This document shows, in pieces, positions 44,161 through 53,606 of a stretch of 64,000 bases of DNA (within the stretch, counting starts at the first letter, position 1; the number at the start of each line of letters is the position of its first letter). Below the pieces are notes generated by a model. The model searched no databases. It was not told where the DNA came from and saw only the letters and a list, made by a program, of their open reading frames with translations. The stretch is from Stenotrophomonas nitritireducens (GTDB lineage Bacteria; Pseudomonadota; Gammaproteobacteria; Xanthomonadales; Xanthomonadaceae): the NCBI RefSeq assembly GCF_001700965.1, contig NZ_CP016756.1, forward strand, positions 4,477,730-4,541,729. Direction: 5' to 3'. The translations under genes were made by a program, and so were the position numbers.

Positions 44161-44893
44161 TTAGAAATCCATACCACCCATGCCACCCATGCCACCACCT
44201 GCCGGCATGGCGGGTTCTTCCTTCTTCGGCGCCTCGGCCACCATCGCTTCGGTGGTGATCATCAGGCCCGCGATGGAGGCGGCGTTCTGCAGTGCGGTAC
44301 GCGTGACCTTGGTCGGATCCAGGATACCGAAGGCCACCATGTCGCCGAACTGGCCGTTGGCAGCGTTGTAGCCGAAGTTGCCCGAGCCGGCCTTCACTTC
44401 GTTGACGATGACCGAAGGCTCTTCACCGGCGTTGGTGACGATCTCGCGCAGCGGAGCTTCCATCGCACGCAGGGCGATGACGATGCCGTGGTTCTGGTCT
44501 TCGTTGGCGCCCTTGAGGTTCTCGATGGCCGCCTTGGCACGGATCAGGGCCACGCCGCCGCCCGGTACCACGCCTTCTTCCACCGCTGCACGGGTGGCGT
44601 GCAGGGCGTCTTCGACGCGCGCCTTCTTTTCCTTCATTTCCACTTCGGTCGCAGCGCCCACCTTGATGACGGCCACGCCGCCGGCCAGCTTGGCCACGCG
44701 CTCCTGCAGCTTCTCGCGGTCGTAGTCCGAAGAAGTTTCCTCGATCTGCGCCTTGATCTGGCCGATGCGGGCCTGAATGCGCTCGGCATCGCCGGCGCCG
44801 TCGATGATGGTGCTGTTTTCCTTGGTGATGACGACGCGCTTGGCGCGACCCAGATCGTTGATCGTGGCCTTCTCCAGCGACAGGCCGACTTCG
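44161..44893 (-). pseudogene. groEL: GroEL chaperonin, C-terminal fragment
   Basis: About 243 residues of the 60-kDa chaperonin, from [20 protein letters not shown] (apical-domain end) through the equatorial domain ([40 protein letters not shown]) to the typical [15 protein letters not shown] tail. The first ~300 residues are missing. At 44893 the sequence switches to a hydrolase fragment on the other strand. The open frame reading into that sequence is not native. Confidence 0.9.
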
Positions 44894-45387
44894 CAGCACT
44901 GGATTTCCGTCCGCCGGATGCGGAGCAGTACCGTGGCGATACGGCATTGTCGGCGATGCCGCCCAAGCTGATCCTGGCACAGGCCATCGCCATGGCCCTC
45001 GACGTCAAGACCGTATCGGATGCGGAAGCGGATGCCGCGTTGAACACGTTGGCGACACGCTTCACCCGCAACATGGTCTGCGATCCGCGCAAGGTGCAGC
45101 CTGAGGAAGGAGGCGCGGGGCTGTACGTGCGCACCGGCGCGAACTGGTTCGGCGATGTCGCCGATCCCCGCCCGCAGATGCGCCGCTTCCCCGGAAAGGT
45201 GCTGGTGCTCCAGGGGCAGTGCGACTTCGTGCCTTACGCCGAAGCCTACGAGTACGTGGACCTGTTCCCCGACGCGCGTTACCGGTTCGTCGCCGGCGCC
45301 GGACACATCCTGTGGTGGGAGCGGCCGGATGCGTATGCGCGATCCATCGAGGCCTTCCTAGCCGAGGGGGGCGGAGATCCTCCGTAG
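44894..45387 (+). pseudogene. Alpha/beta hydrolase (proline-iminopeptidase-like), C-terminal fragment
   Basis: About 160 residues: [52 protein letters not shown] and [20 protein letters not shown]. The last two contain the acid (Asp) and base (His) of an alpha/beta-hydrolase triad; the nucleophile-bearing N-terminal half is missing. It faces groEL' tail to tail at a direct junction with no spacer, so both were truncated in one event. Confidence 0.72.
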
Positions 45388-45415
45388 CGTCTTGACCAGC
45401 ATGAATCGCCCCGCT

Positions 45416-46681
45416 TCAGCGGAACTCGAACAATTCGTGCCGCAACCGGTCTTCCGCCACGCCGGTTTCCCGCATCAGCTGGCGCACCTGGTCCAGCAGG
45501 CCCTTGGGGCCGCAGAAGCTGATCTGCACCCCCGACGCTCCCGCCCGCTCGACCCGTTGCGCGAACTGCTGACGAAAGCCGGCTGACGACGGTCCCGTGG
45601 CGATGTCGATCAGTTCGACACCCCGCGCACGCGCCATCCCCGCCAGATCCACGGCGTCGGGAAGCTCGCGACCCGGCGTGAAGAAATGGAAGAAGGTCAC
45701 GCCGTCCAACGCGGACGCGTCGGCATCGCGAAGCCAGGCAATGAACGGCGTCACGCCCACGCCACCGGCGATCCATATCTCCTTCCGTCCGGTGGGCCTG
45801 TGCTCGAACCGGCCGAACGGCGCATAGACCTGTGCCACCATCCCGGGCCTGGCATCCCTCACCAGCCGCTCCGTGTAATCGCCCAGCGAACGCACCATGA
45901 AGGCGATGCCGCCATCGGCGTCCCCCGCGCTGGCGATGGTGAAGGGATGCGGCTCGCGCAGGCCGTCGTGTCCGAAGGATACGAACGCGAACTGGCCGGG
46001 CAGGAACGGAATGCCCGGACCTTCGGGCACCAGCTGCAGGTGGACGGCACTGCCGTTGGCGGACACCGCGCGCAGGCGGTACCGCGCATGCCGCGAGAAC
46101 AGGGGATACAGCAGCAGCTTGTAGGCCGCCCCCATCACGCCCAGCGACGACAGCACGGCCAGCCATGCGCCCGCCGCGCTGGCCAGCGCGATGGGCGACT
46201 TGAAGCTGGCCCAGTGCGCCACGACGATCAGGAACAGCGGACCGGACAGCTTGTGCCACCACCGCCAGGTCCGGTACGGGATCTTGCGGTTCAGCGCCAG
46301 CAGCACGATGAGCATCAGCGAGACGAAGCTGAGCTGCCGGACGAGCCGCGTCACCGGTCCTGGCAGCGGCAGGATGGCCGCTGTCTCCCATGCCGGAGAA
46401 CCCGCCTTGAAGACCAGATGGACCGAGGCGAACACCAGCGCCCACACGCCCAGCCACTTATGCGTCTCATAGACGCGGTCCAGACCACCGAACAGCGACT
46501 CGACCGCCTTCCAGCGTGCCCCGAGGACGGCCGCAAGGGCCATCAGCGACACGGCGGCGACGCCCGAACCCAGGCTGAGCATCCCCGTGGTCGGCCAGGT
46601 GCTGCCGGGAACCGCCGAGGCCGTCAGCGCGAAGCTGGCCAACACCGCGGGAACAATCAGGGAATGCGAACCGAGGCGCAT
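45416..46681 (-). CDS. Ferric-reductase-like transmembrane flavoprotein
   Basis: A 421-residue inner-membrane oxidoreductase. The N-terminal half has about six helices with heme-ligand-type His (HKWLGVWALVFASVHLVF, WWHKLSGPLFLIVVAHWASF). The C-terminal half is a ferredoxin-NADP reductase module: FAD motif REPHPFTIAS, NAD(P) motif IWIAGGVGVTPFIAWL, terminal CGPKGLLDQV. This matches the FRE/NOX-like ferric reductase family, perhaps reducing ferric iron or passing electrons to a partner. It appears complete, with ATG at 46681. Its link to the hydrolase fragment is unclear. Confidence 0.82.
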   Translation of the reverse strand: MRLGSHSLIVPAVLASFALTASAVPGSTWPTTGMLSLGSGVAAVSLMALAAVLGARWKAVESLFGGLDRVYETHKWLGVWALVFASVHLVFKAGSPAWETAAILPLPGPVTRLVRQLSFVSLMLIVLLALNRKIPYRTWRWWHKLSGPLFLIVVAHWASFKSPIALASAAGAWLAVLSSLGVMGAAYKLLLYPLFSRHARYRLRAVSANGSAVHLQLVPEGPGIPFLPGQFAFVSFGHDGLREPHPFTIASAGDADGGIAFMVRSLGDYTERLVRDARPGMVAQVYAPFGRFEHRPTGRKEIWIAGGVGVTPFIAWLRDADASALDGVTFFHFFTPGRELPDAVDLAGMARARGVELIDIATGPSSAGFRQQFAQRVERAGASGVQISFCGPKGLLDQVRQLMRETGVAEDRLRHELFEFR

Positions 46682-46767
46682 GACAGATCCGTCCAATCGA
46701 AAGGCCGGATCGAATGATACCGTCAGGCGTGCCGACGCGCGTTGATCGGGATCAATCTGGCGACCTG

Positions 46768-47340
46768 ATTAGCCCCGACCGCAAAGACCTGGACGGCCAG
46801 TTGTTCGAGACCTTTGCCGACTGCCGCTGGTCGATCCGTGCCACGCCGGTGCAGGCCAACAGCCGCGACGACCTGCGCGAGCAGCTCACGGCCGTGGAAG
46901 CCGGCGGCGTGTTCTTCACCACCATCAACAAGTTCGCTCCCGAGCGTGGCCAGACTTCGGTGCCGGTCCTCTGCGAGCGCAGCAATGTCATCGTGATCGC
47001 CGACGAGGCGCACCGCACGCAGTACGGCTTCAGAGCCGACCTCGATACCAAGACGGGCCAGACCAAGTACGGCCTCGCCAAGTACATGCGCGATGCGCTG
47101 CCGAACGCGATCTACCTTGGCATGACCGGCACGCCTGTGAGCCTGGACGACCGCGACACCGAGGCGGTCTTCGGCACCTACGTCGACGTCTACGACATGA
47201 TCGCCGCGCAGGAAGACGAGGCGGTGGTGCCAGTCAGCTACGAGAGCCGGATCATCGAGCTTCGCTTCAATGAGGCCGAGAAGCAGGCGCTCATGAGGGT
47301 CGGCAGGGAATCGTTACGTACAGGGCCAAATGCCACCTAA
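46768..47340 (+). pseudogene. hsdR: Type I restriction enzyme HsdR, internal fragment
   Basis: About 175 residues of the HsdR motor region: DRKDLDGQLFETFADCRW, AVEAGGVFFTTINKFAPERG, motif II VIVIADEAHRTQYGF and motif III AIYLGMTGTPV. Nuclease domain and most of the helicase are missing on both sides. It enters at about 46770 and leaves its frame's homology at about 47300, just before the Tn3-family transposase. It is non-functional as a restriction enzyme. Confidence 0.85.
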
Positions 47341-47391
47341 GCGATTGAAACGCAATGATAATTGTCTTGTCCCGATGGCGGATGTCCCCGT

Positions 47392-50385
47392 CTATGGGGC
47401 CTGTTCAAGGACTTTCGCTGTATAGCTCAGCGGCGCCACTTCCCTTTCAAGATCCAAGTGGTAGTCGCCGAAGCGATTGATGTGGCTGGTCCGGTAAGGC
47501 GACAGGCCGGCCAGAATCTCGGGCGTCAGTTCAATCCCCTCCTTCTGCATTACGGCCAAGGTCCGGCTCATGCGTTCCACGTTGTGGAGGATGATCATGT
47601 TGGCCACCAGCTGGCTGTACTTGATGATCTTGCGCTGCTCGTGTTGGACGTTCTCAGCAATGATCCCTTGGCTGCCAAAGAAGACCCACTTCACGAAGCC
47701 GTTGTATTCCTCGCTCTTGTTGGTCGCAGCATGGATCGTTTTGCGAATCTCGTTGTCATCGATGTAGCGCAGCAAGAACAGCGTTCGGACGGCCTTGCCA
47801 AGTTCCCGGAAGGCGAAGTACAGCTTGTTCTTCCGGCTGTAGGTGCCCAGCCGGCGCAGGATCGAGGACGCGGTGATCTTCCCCAATCGGATCGAGATCA
47901 CTACCCGCAGCATGTCGTGGAGATGCGTCGCGATCAGTTGCCAGTCGATGCTGTCTCCGAACAGTGCCTGGATATTCTTATAGGTCCTGCCAGGTTCGGG
48001 CCGGAAGAATGTCAGATCCTTGATGTTTCGTATCCTGGGCATCAGCTGGATGCCCAGCATGTGGGCCAAACCGAAGACTGGGTAGCTTTGGGCCTGCGTG
48101 TCGCCATGGACGATCTCAGGCTGGATGTCGGAAGTGTTGGCCAGCAGGCCGTCGAGGATGTAGATGCCCTCGTGCACACCACAGGGAATGAAATGGCTGA
48201 ACAGCGCCACGTATTTGTCGGACACATGTTAGTAGCCGATGCCGCCGTAGCCGCCGTAGCGGATGTGGTACTCCGACAGCAGGTTGTCCTCGTAGACGCT
48301 CCATTTGGTGCCATCTGCTGAGGCGCTTTTCCCGCTGCCCCAATAGCCCGGGAGGTCGAATTTATTGTAGGTATTGATGACCTCTACGATGGCCTTCTCA
48401 AGCACATCCTCGGTCACGTATTTCAGGTTCAGCCAAGCAACCTGGCGCCGGCTGAAGCCCTTGATCGACCGCGCCGTCTGCGTCGGACCCAAGTTGCAGC
48501 CATAGCAAAACAGCGTGGTGATCACCCGTCGAGGGAGATCTTCAACCTGGCTCTCGGTGCCGGCGATCGGACGGAAGAATCGGTGCAGATCCAGCCATTG
48601 GCTGGCGTCGATCAGGACATCGACGATGCTGGACTCCGGGAGCCGTTCGGCGATGAGGCGGTCCACGGTGGCAATGGCGCTTGAGACCTCGGCGCGTTGC
48701 CCCTTCCGCAGTACCAGGCGTCCTTCCAGAATGTCCGCATGAACATTCTCGGGGAAACGCTCGTCAACTTCGTCGGCCAAGTCGGTCAGTTGTGCGCGCA
48801 ACCCGGCCACGAAAGTCGCAGCGTCGGTGGGCAAGCCTGACACCTGGCCATAGGCTTCCAGTTCCTGGGCCAAGGTGGCTTCATCGACCAGCTGCTCGCG
48901 GTAGTCGTCAAATCGTTCGCTGCTCGGGATGAAGAGATCTCCCGACTTCAGTTCGTCCTTGACCTGCACCAGCACGGCCAGCTCGAAGTACTTACGGTGC
49001 ATCCAGCCGGCGCCTGCCGCGCTGGCCCGCTTGCCAAACACGTGCTGACGCCAGAGCTTGGACATCCAATCGAAGTCCTTTTCCGGGTCCAGGCCGAGGG
49101 ATGCGACCTCGATCAGCTCACGGCGTTGGTTGCGCAGCGACAGCACCGCTGCAATCAACGGCTCCATGCCGGCATCGTGGCTGGTTGCCCGCAAGTTCAT
49201 CAGCTCCAGCCCATTGAACAGCAGCGGCCTGACCGCGCCGTAGGGTTGCAGCATGAAAGGCAGATAGTTCTTTCCTGCGTATGCCATATGTTCTTCGCAT
49301 TCGGCCAACAAGGTCGACACTTCCGCTTCCAGACTGTTATCGATGGCATCCACGCGCTGACTATCGCTGCCGTCGAGCTGATAGGCCTGCAGGATTTCCT
49401 TGAGCTGGCCGATCAGGAAGTCGGCCCGCTTGGCATGTTCGAGCTGGTAGGCCAGCAGCTTTTGCTGGGCCGTGTTCTCCAGCCCGCGCACCTGCTTGAT
49501 GAACAGCTCGGCTGCGTCATCCAGCGTCTTGGCATGCTGGGCGCGAATGAAGATGGTGGCCAACGCATAGCGCTTGTCCGGAGCCAGTTCGGCTAACTCG
49601 CTGGCGTCATAGGCGCGAGCCATTGCACGGAATTGCTTGAGCTTGGGCACCGGCACATCGATGGGAGGCAGCTGCTCGGCCAACTGCTGCAGCATGCGGA
49701 TGTGCTGCAGATAGAACCGGACCTCCTTGTTGGTCGGTCGGCCAGGCTCGCGCTTGAGCGATTGCCAGCCAGTAAATCTGGAGCCTTCCGGTGCGCGCAG
49801 CAATTCGTCAATGAGCGTGCGCGTGGCAGGCGTCAGCGCGTGACTGATGCTGCGGTAGTAGCCCAGATTGACCCGCTCACGTGCGCCGATGGCGGCCAGC
49901 TCCAGGGTGCGGAAGCCTGGCAGTTCGTAGCGGTGGTGCACCAGCTCTTCGAGCAGGACGTTCACGATGTCCGGGATGGTGTGCTTGGTCTGGGCTGCTC
50001 CGGTGGCCACCGTGTCCAGCCAGGCCAAGCCTGATTTGTCCAGGGGATGTACCCCGATGAACTGCCGAAGCTGCGGCATATGGCGGCGCTGGCTACCGGA
50101 AGCGTCGTAACGTTCGAGCTGGTCGGTGTCCAATACGCGCCCGAGTCGGGCGGCCTTGGCGATGTGCTTCCGGATCCGCTCGGGCACTTCGGCTAACACC
50201 GTGAAGTAACCCAGGCGCTGGAAGAGCTTGAGATGAATCAGTACCGCCAGCTGCGGTCCCGGCTGGGTGGTCAGCTGCTTGGCGAATGCAATCTCAGCGG
50301 CGGTGGGGGTATAGATCTCCTCCAGTTCCTTGGCGGTGGGATCAGGCTTCAGTCGCGGGTAGGCGGTCTCGTGAAGGGTAGCCAT
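47392..50385 (-). pseudogene. tnpA: Tn3-family transposase, interrupted by one in-frame stop
   Basis: A DDE transposase of about 996 residues that would form cointegrates. The N-terminal 718 residues (MATLHETAYPRLKPDPTAKE ...) end GGYGGIGY, then TAA at 48229-48231, then HVSDKYVALFSHFIPCGVHE in the same frame. The stop replaces the Tyr expected in the conserved GYYHVSD, so it is a single-base nonsense change and not a frameshift. Both DDE Asp residues visible (HVSDKY, VHGDTQAQS) lie after it. Only suppression or reversal would give an active protein. Upstream, on the same strand, is a tyrosine recombinase. Confidence 0.9.
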
Positions 50386-50408
50386 TGGATCCGGAGGTTA
50401 TGAGGGGA

Positions 50409-51680
50409 TCAATCCCAGTGCCGGCCGTCGTCTGTATTGAGAGACGCTTCCAGGAAACACTGGTGCGTATCGGCCATGCGGTGCATGTCATCGAGCAACG
50501 TGGCCAGGATTTCATCCAGATCCCGGTCGGGATCGGTGGGAACAGTCAACTGGTACTCGCTGCTGGCAGTGTTCAGGCGCACAGCCTGGAACGGGGCCAA
50601 GCAGATCTCTTCGATCCGGCCTCGGGCCTTGGCCGCGCCGCGGCCCGTGCGGGCAAACGGGGTCAGCACCATGCGCAGGCGCAGCTGCAAGGCCGGTTTG
50701 CCCTCGGGCGCCGGCAGTGCCATCGCCGGTACCGGCGCGGTTGGACTGGGCAGGCTTGCTTCAATGCGGTCACGGGCAAAGGGGTCACGCCCGTCCAGAT
50801 AGCGCATGGCCGACTGCACATCGCGCCAGCCCACGTACTCCATCAGCGCCTTCATGTCCCAGCCTTGGTCGTTGGCCCAGCTGGCAAAGCCGCGGCGCAA
50901 CGAATGGCTGCTGTGGAGCCCCGCATCGGCAAAGCCGGCACTGGTCAGCAACTCGCGTAGCAGGCGCACCAAGCTGTTGGGATGCAGGCCCTCGGCGCTC
51001 ACCTGGCCCCATTGGTTAACCTCCCGAAACACCGGCCCTTCGTGCAGGTCGGCCGCCTGCAGCCACACCTGGGTCGCCTCCACCGGGCACAACCGCGACA
51101 ACGCCGGCACCTTGTAGGTGACGCCGGCGGCCTGGCGGTCGCCCTTGCTGCGCGGCAGGAAACAGGTCATCCCCTGTCCCGGCACCAGCGTGAGATGGGC
51201 CACGTCCAGACGCAGCAGTTCATCGCCACGGAAGCCCCGCCAGAATCCGAGCAGCACCAACGCTCGGTCGCGTTGATGGCGCAGCGCCGCCGCTCCGTCG
51301 CCCCGGGCATGCGCCGCCGCGATCGCGGCAGCCAACCAGTCATCGAGCTCGACCAGCCGCCGAATCTGCAGCGGCGCGGCTTGCTTGACCTGGCCCGGGT
51401 GCAGGGTCTGGATGCCTTTGAGCACCTTGCGCACCAGCGGCGACCGGGTCGGGTCGACAAAGCCGTGGTCGCGGTGCCAAGAGGCAATGGCGGCCAGCCG
51501 GTGGCGAAGCGTGCTGGCGGCTAGGGTCTGCGCATACGCGGCCAGGTACCGCGCCACGCTGTCCGGTGTCGCTGGGAGGTGGCCTTGCCATTCAACCTCG
51601 AAGTGCCGCAGCGCCGACGCATAGCTGCGCACCGTGTTCTGGCGCGTGGCTGCATCGAGGTAGCGGTCCAGTTCGGTCAC
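50409..51680 (-). CDS. Tyrosine recombinase of the Tn3-family module
   Basis: A 423-residue recombinase with catalytic residues in GFWRGFRGDELLRLDVAHL (first Arg), SSHSLRRGFASWANDQGW (His-x-x-Arg) and YVGWRDVQSAMRYLDGRDPF (Trp/His position and nucleophile Tyr). It carries a C-terminal extension of about 110 residues after the Tyr. The GTG at 51680 overlaps the merR stop (GTGA), and tnpA follows 23 bp downstream, so merR-recombinase-tnpA look like one operon. It is distinct from the TnpS-like enzyme at 27650. It may resolve cointegrates or be an integrase. Confidence 0.82.
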   Translation of the reverse strand: MTELDRYLDAATRQNTVRSYASALRHFEVEWQGHLPATPDSVARYLAAYAQTLAASTLRHRLAAIASWHRDHGFVDPTRSPLVRKVLKGIQTLHPGQVKQAAPLQIRRLVELDDWLAAAIAAAHARGDGAAALRHQRDRALVLLGFWRGFRGDELLRLDVAHLTLVPGQGMTCFLPRSKGDRQAAGVTYKVPALSRLCPVEATQVWLQAADLHEGPVFREVNQWGQVSAEGLHPNSLVRLLRELLTSAGFADAGLHSSHSLRRGFASWANDQGWDMKALMEYVGWRDVQSAMRYLDGRDPFARDRIEASLPSPTAPVPAMALPAPEGKPALQLRLRMVLTPFARTGRGAAKARGRIEEICLAPFQAVRLNTASSEYQLTVPTDPDRDLDEILATLLDDMHRMADTHQCFLEASLNTDDGRHWD

Positions 51681-52090
51681 TGGCGCGTGGCCTCCACAGC
51701 GACCGGCTGCCGCAGGGTCGACAGGATGGTGCATTCAGCCCGCTGCCCACCGTGGCAACTGGCAATCACCCGTTCCAACTCGGTGGCCATGCGCTCCAGG
51801 TCGGCCATGCGCGCCCGCACGTCGGTCAGATGGCTGCGTGCCAGCCGGTCCACGTCCCCGCACGAAAGCTCCTCATCGCCGGCCAGCTGCAGCAGGCTGC
51901 GGACCTCCTCCAGGCTGAAGCCTAGGTCCCGGCCGCGCGCAATGAAGCGCAGCCGCTCGATGTCGGCCGGGCCATAGACCCGGTAGCCATTGCCCGAGCG
52001 CCCCGGGCGCGGCAACAGGCCGATCCGCTCGTAATAGCGGATCGTCTCCAGGTGGCATCCACTGGCGTCGGCAGCCTCACTGATTTTCAT
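51677..52090 (-). CDS. MerR-family metal-responsive regulator (CadR/ZntR/PbrR type)
   Basis: A 137-residue regulator. Winged helix MKISEAADASGCHLETIRYY, ERIGLLPRPGRSGNGYRVYG, then the dimer helix and metal loop. The metal Cys residues of the Zn/Cd/Pb subgroup are all present: C77 (LSCGDVDRLA), C112 and C120 (SCHGGQRAECTIL). The ATG at 52090 gives the standard length. It is divergent from a CDF exporter across a MerR-type promoter (52102-52132), which it should activate when Zn, Cd or Pb binds. It overlaps the recombinase start by GTGA. Confidence 0.9.
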   Translation of the reverse strand: MKISEAADASGCHLETIRYYERIGLLPRPGRSGNGYRVYGPADIERLRFIARGRDLGFSLEEVRSLLQLAGDEELSCGDVDRLARSHLTDVRARMADLERMATELERVIASCHGGQRAECTILSTLRQPVAVEATRQ

Positions 52091-52101
52091 TCGTAGTACG
52101 C

Positions 52102-52132
52102 TTGACTCCGTAGTAGCTACGGACTTTACACT
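52102..52132 (+). promoter_or_regulatory. MerR-type promoter and operator of the CDF gene
   Basis: -35 TTGACT and -10 TACACT are separated by 19 bp, the over-long spacer typical of MerR-activated promoters. The spacer holds the dyad TCCGTAG-TAG-CTACGGA. It reads toward the CDF gene 64 bp away and lies immediately upstream of merR on the other strand. Confidence 0.85.
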
Positions 52133-52195
52133 CACCTGCTGTGTCATGCCAGCGACCCGCCCGGGCCCGGCTTCCCTGCGACTGGAGATGTTCCG

Positions 52196-52813
52196 ATGAG
52201 TGATTGCGGCTGCCACCACGAGGCCAAGAATGCGCAGGAGCGGCGCGTCCTCTGGATCGCCCTAGCGTTGAACGCGGCGATGGCCGTGATCGGCGGCATC
52301 GCCGGCTGGATTGCCCATTCCACTGGCCTGCTGGCCGACGCTCTGGACATGCTGTCCGATGCCACCGCCTATGCCATTGGCCTGGTCGCTATCGGGCGCA
52401 CGGCGCGCTTCAAGGCCAATGCCGCTTGGGTCAGCGGCAGCGTGCTGCTTGTGCTGGGTGTGGGCGTGTTGGTTGAGGTGGGCCGCCGGGTGATGTACGG
52501 CGCCGAGCCGGTCAGCGGCTGGATGATTGGCACCGCCCTGCTGTCGCTGGCGGTCAATATGGCGGTGCTGCGCATGCTGGCACCGCTAAAGTCCGGCGAA
52601 GTGCATCTGCGAGCGACGTGGCTGTTCACGCGGGCCGATGTGGTCGCCAATGTTGGGGTGATCCTGGCCGGTCTGTTGGTGTGGTGGCTGGCCAGCCCGT
52701 ACCCGGATTTCGTGATCGGCGCCCTGATCGGCCTGTATGTGATCAAGGAAGCCTTCGAGATTTTAGGTGATGCCCGCCGGGCAGGTGCCGACGCGCGCAA
52801 GACGGCTGCATGA
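52196..52813 (+). CDS. Cation diffusion facilitator-type metal exporter
   Basis: A 205-residue protein with six predicted helices. It begins MSDCGCHHEAKNAQERRVLW, with a Cys/His cluster before the first helix. The transport site in helix 2 reads LLADALDMLSDA (Asp-x3-Asp). The helix 5 site reads FTRADVVANVGV, with Asp kept but the usual His four residues earlier replaced by Phe. There is no C-terminal cytoplasmic domain, so it is shorter than CzcD or YiiP. GGAG precedes the ATG. Regulated by the adjacent MerR protein; likely Zn, Cd or Co. Confidence 0.85.
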   Translation: MSDCGCHHEAKNAQERRVLWIALALNAAMAVIGGIAGWIAHSTGLLADALDMLSDATAYAIGLVAIGRTARFKANAAWVSGSVLLVLGVGVLVEVGRRVMYGAEPVSGWMIGTALLSLAVNMAVLRMLAPLKSGEVHLRATWLFTRADVVANVGVILAGLLVWWLASPYPDFVIGALIGLYVIKEAFEILGDARRAGADARKTAA

Positions 52814-53121
52814 CCAGGCTTGGCCGACTGAGCTCGGACTCTGGCGGCTGCGCTTGAACCCGGCACTGTCACGTGGCGCAGCTGGCCCCCGACCTAATCC
52901 GTCGCAGCTCAATCTGCGTGACCGTGCGGAAGCTCAGGCAAAACGTTAACTTTCTGTTCTTCGGATGCCGGATTCCGTCAATTTCCCGCGCCAGCTTTTG
53001 CCTGGCCACCTGACTCGCAGAGGCCACTCGAGCCCGCGAGATTGATGAATAAGCGTCAGCTTGCTGATGAGCGGGACCCAAGGTATCTTTCCGGCCTCAA
53101 ATGTATCAGTCCTAGCCACAC
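52814..53121. other. Gap between the CDF gene and the peptide gene at 53122
   Basis: A 308-bp stretch without a credible gene. It probably contains the right boundary of the Tn3-family module, but I cannot identify inverted-repeat ends by eye. AT-richer sequence near 53080-53115 would suit the promoter of the 53122 gene. Confidence 0.4.
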
Positions 53122-53442
53122 GTGCCTTCCATTGTCATCCATGCCAAGCGCTACGCTCTGGCACTGCTGCTCGCAGTGATGATCATCGTGCCTGTCGTTG
53201 ATGCTTCGGTCTGCTTCTCTGAGGAGCAGTCACACCAGGAAGTGGCAGGGCCAGGCGATGGCCACCCCGATAAGGCGCATGCCGCTTGTGGTCACGGTCA
53301 CTGCCACCACAGCAGCACTTTTGTGGCGTCCAACGGTTTCACCAGTGCCGAAGCCGCAAGAAATGAAGGCGGGCACACGTTCTACGAACAGCCCATGACG
53401 TCCCACATCCCGGACACGCTGATTAGACCTCCCAGGCTTTGA
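53122..53442 (+). CDS. Small secreted Cys/His-rich protein (CzcI-like candidate), paralogue 1
   Basis: 106 residues with a signal or anchor (YALALLLAVMIIVPVVDASV), then a metal-ligand-rich stretch with AACGHGHCHHSSTFVAS and more His (GDGHPDKAHAACG), ending LIRPPRL. The start is GTG at 53122; no ATG is in frame before the hydrophobic segment. It shares the core ACGHGHCHHS and the end RPPR with the 56263 protein. Small periplasmic metal-binding proteins such as CzcI accompany czc operons, so a metal-buffering or regulatory role is likely but unproven. Confidence 0.62.
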   Translation: MPSIVIHAKRYALALLLAVMIIVPVVDASVCFSEEQSHQEVAGPGDGHPDKAHAACGHGHCHHSSTFVASNGFTSAEAARNEGGHTFYEQPMTSHIPDTLIRPPRL

Positions 53443-53606
53443 TCGCATAACAGGCGCAACGCGCCTGTCAGTCCTTCTGCGATCACCTTTGTGTAGGTCT
53501 TTCCATGAACACATCTTGTTGCTGGGCGCTCCGTGCGCTCGGCCGACGCGTGGCTGCACGTGCAGTCGCCGGCCAGTACTGCGCCGCCTTGAAGAAGGCG
53601 ACCTGA

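Noticed and set aside
48223..48231. Frameshift in the Tn3 transposase
   Set aside because: The two halves are in the same frame, separated only by TAA and a CAT codon. It is a nonsense codon, not an indel.
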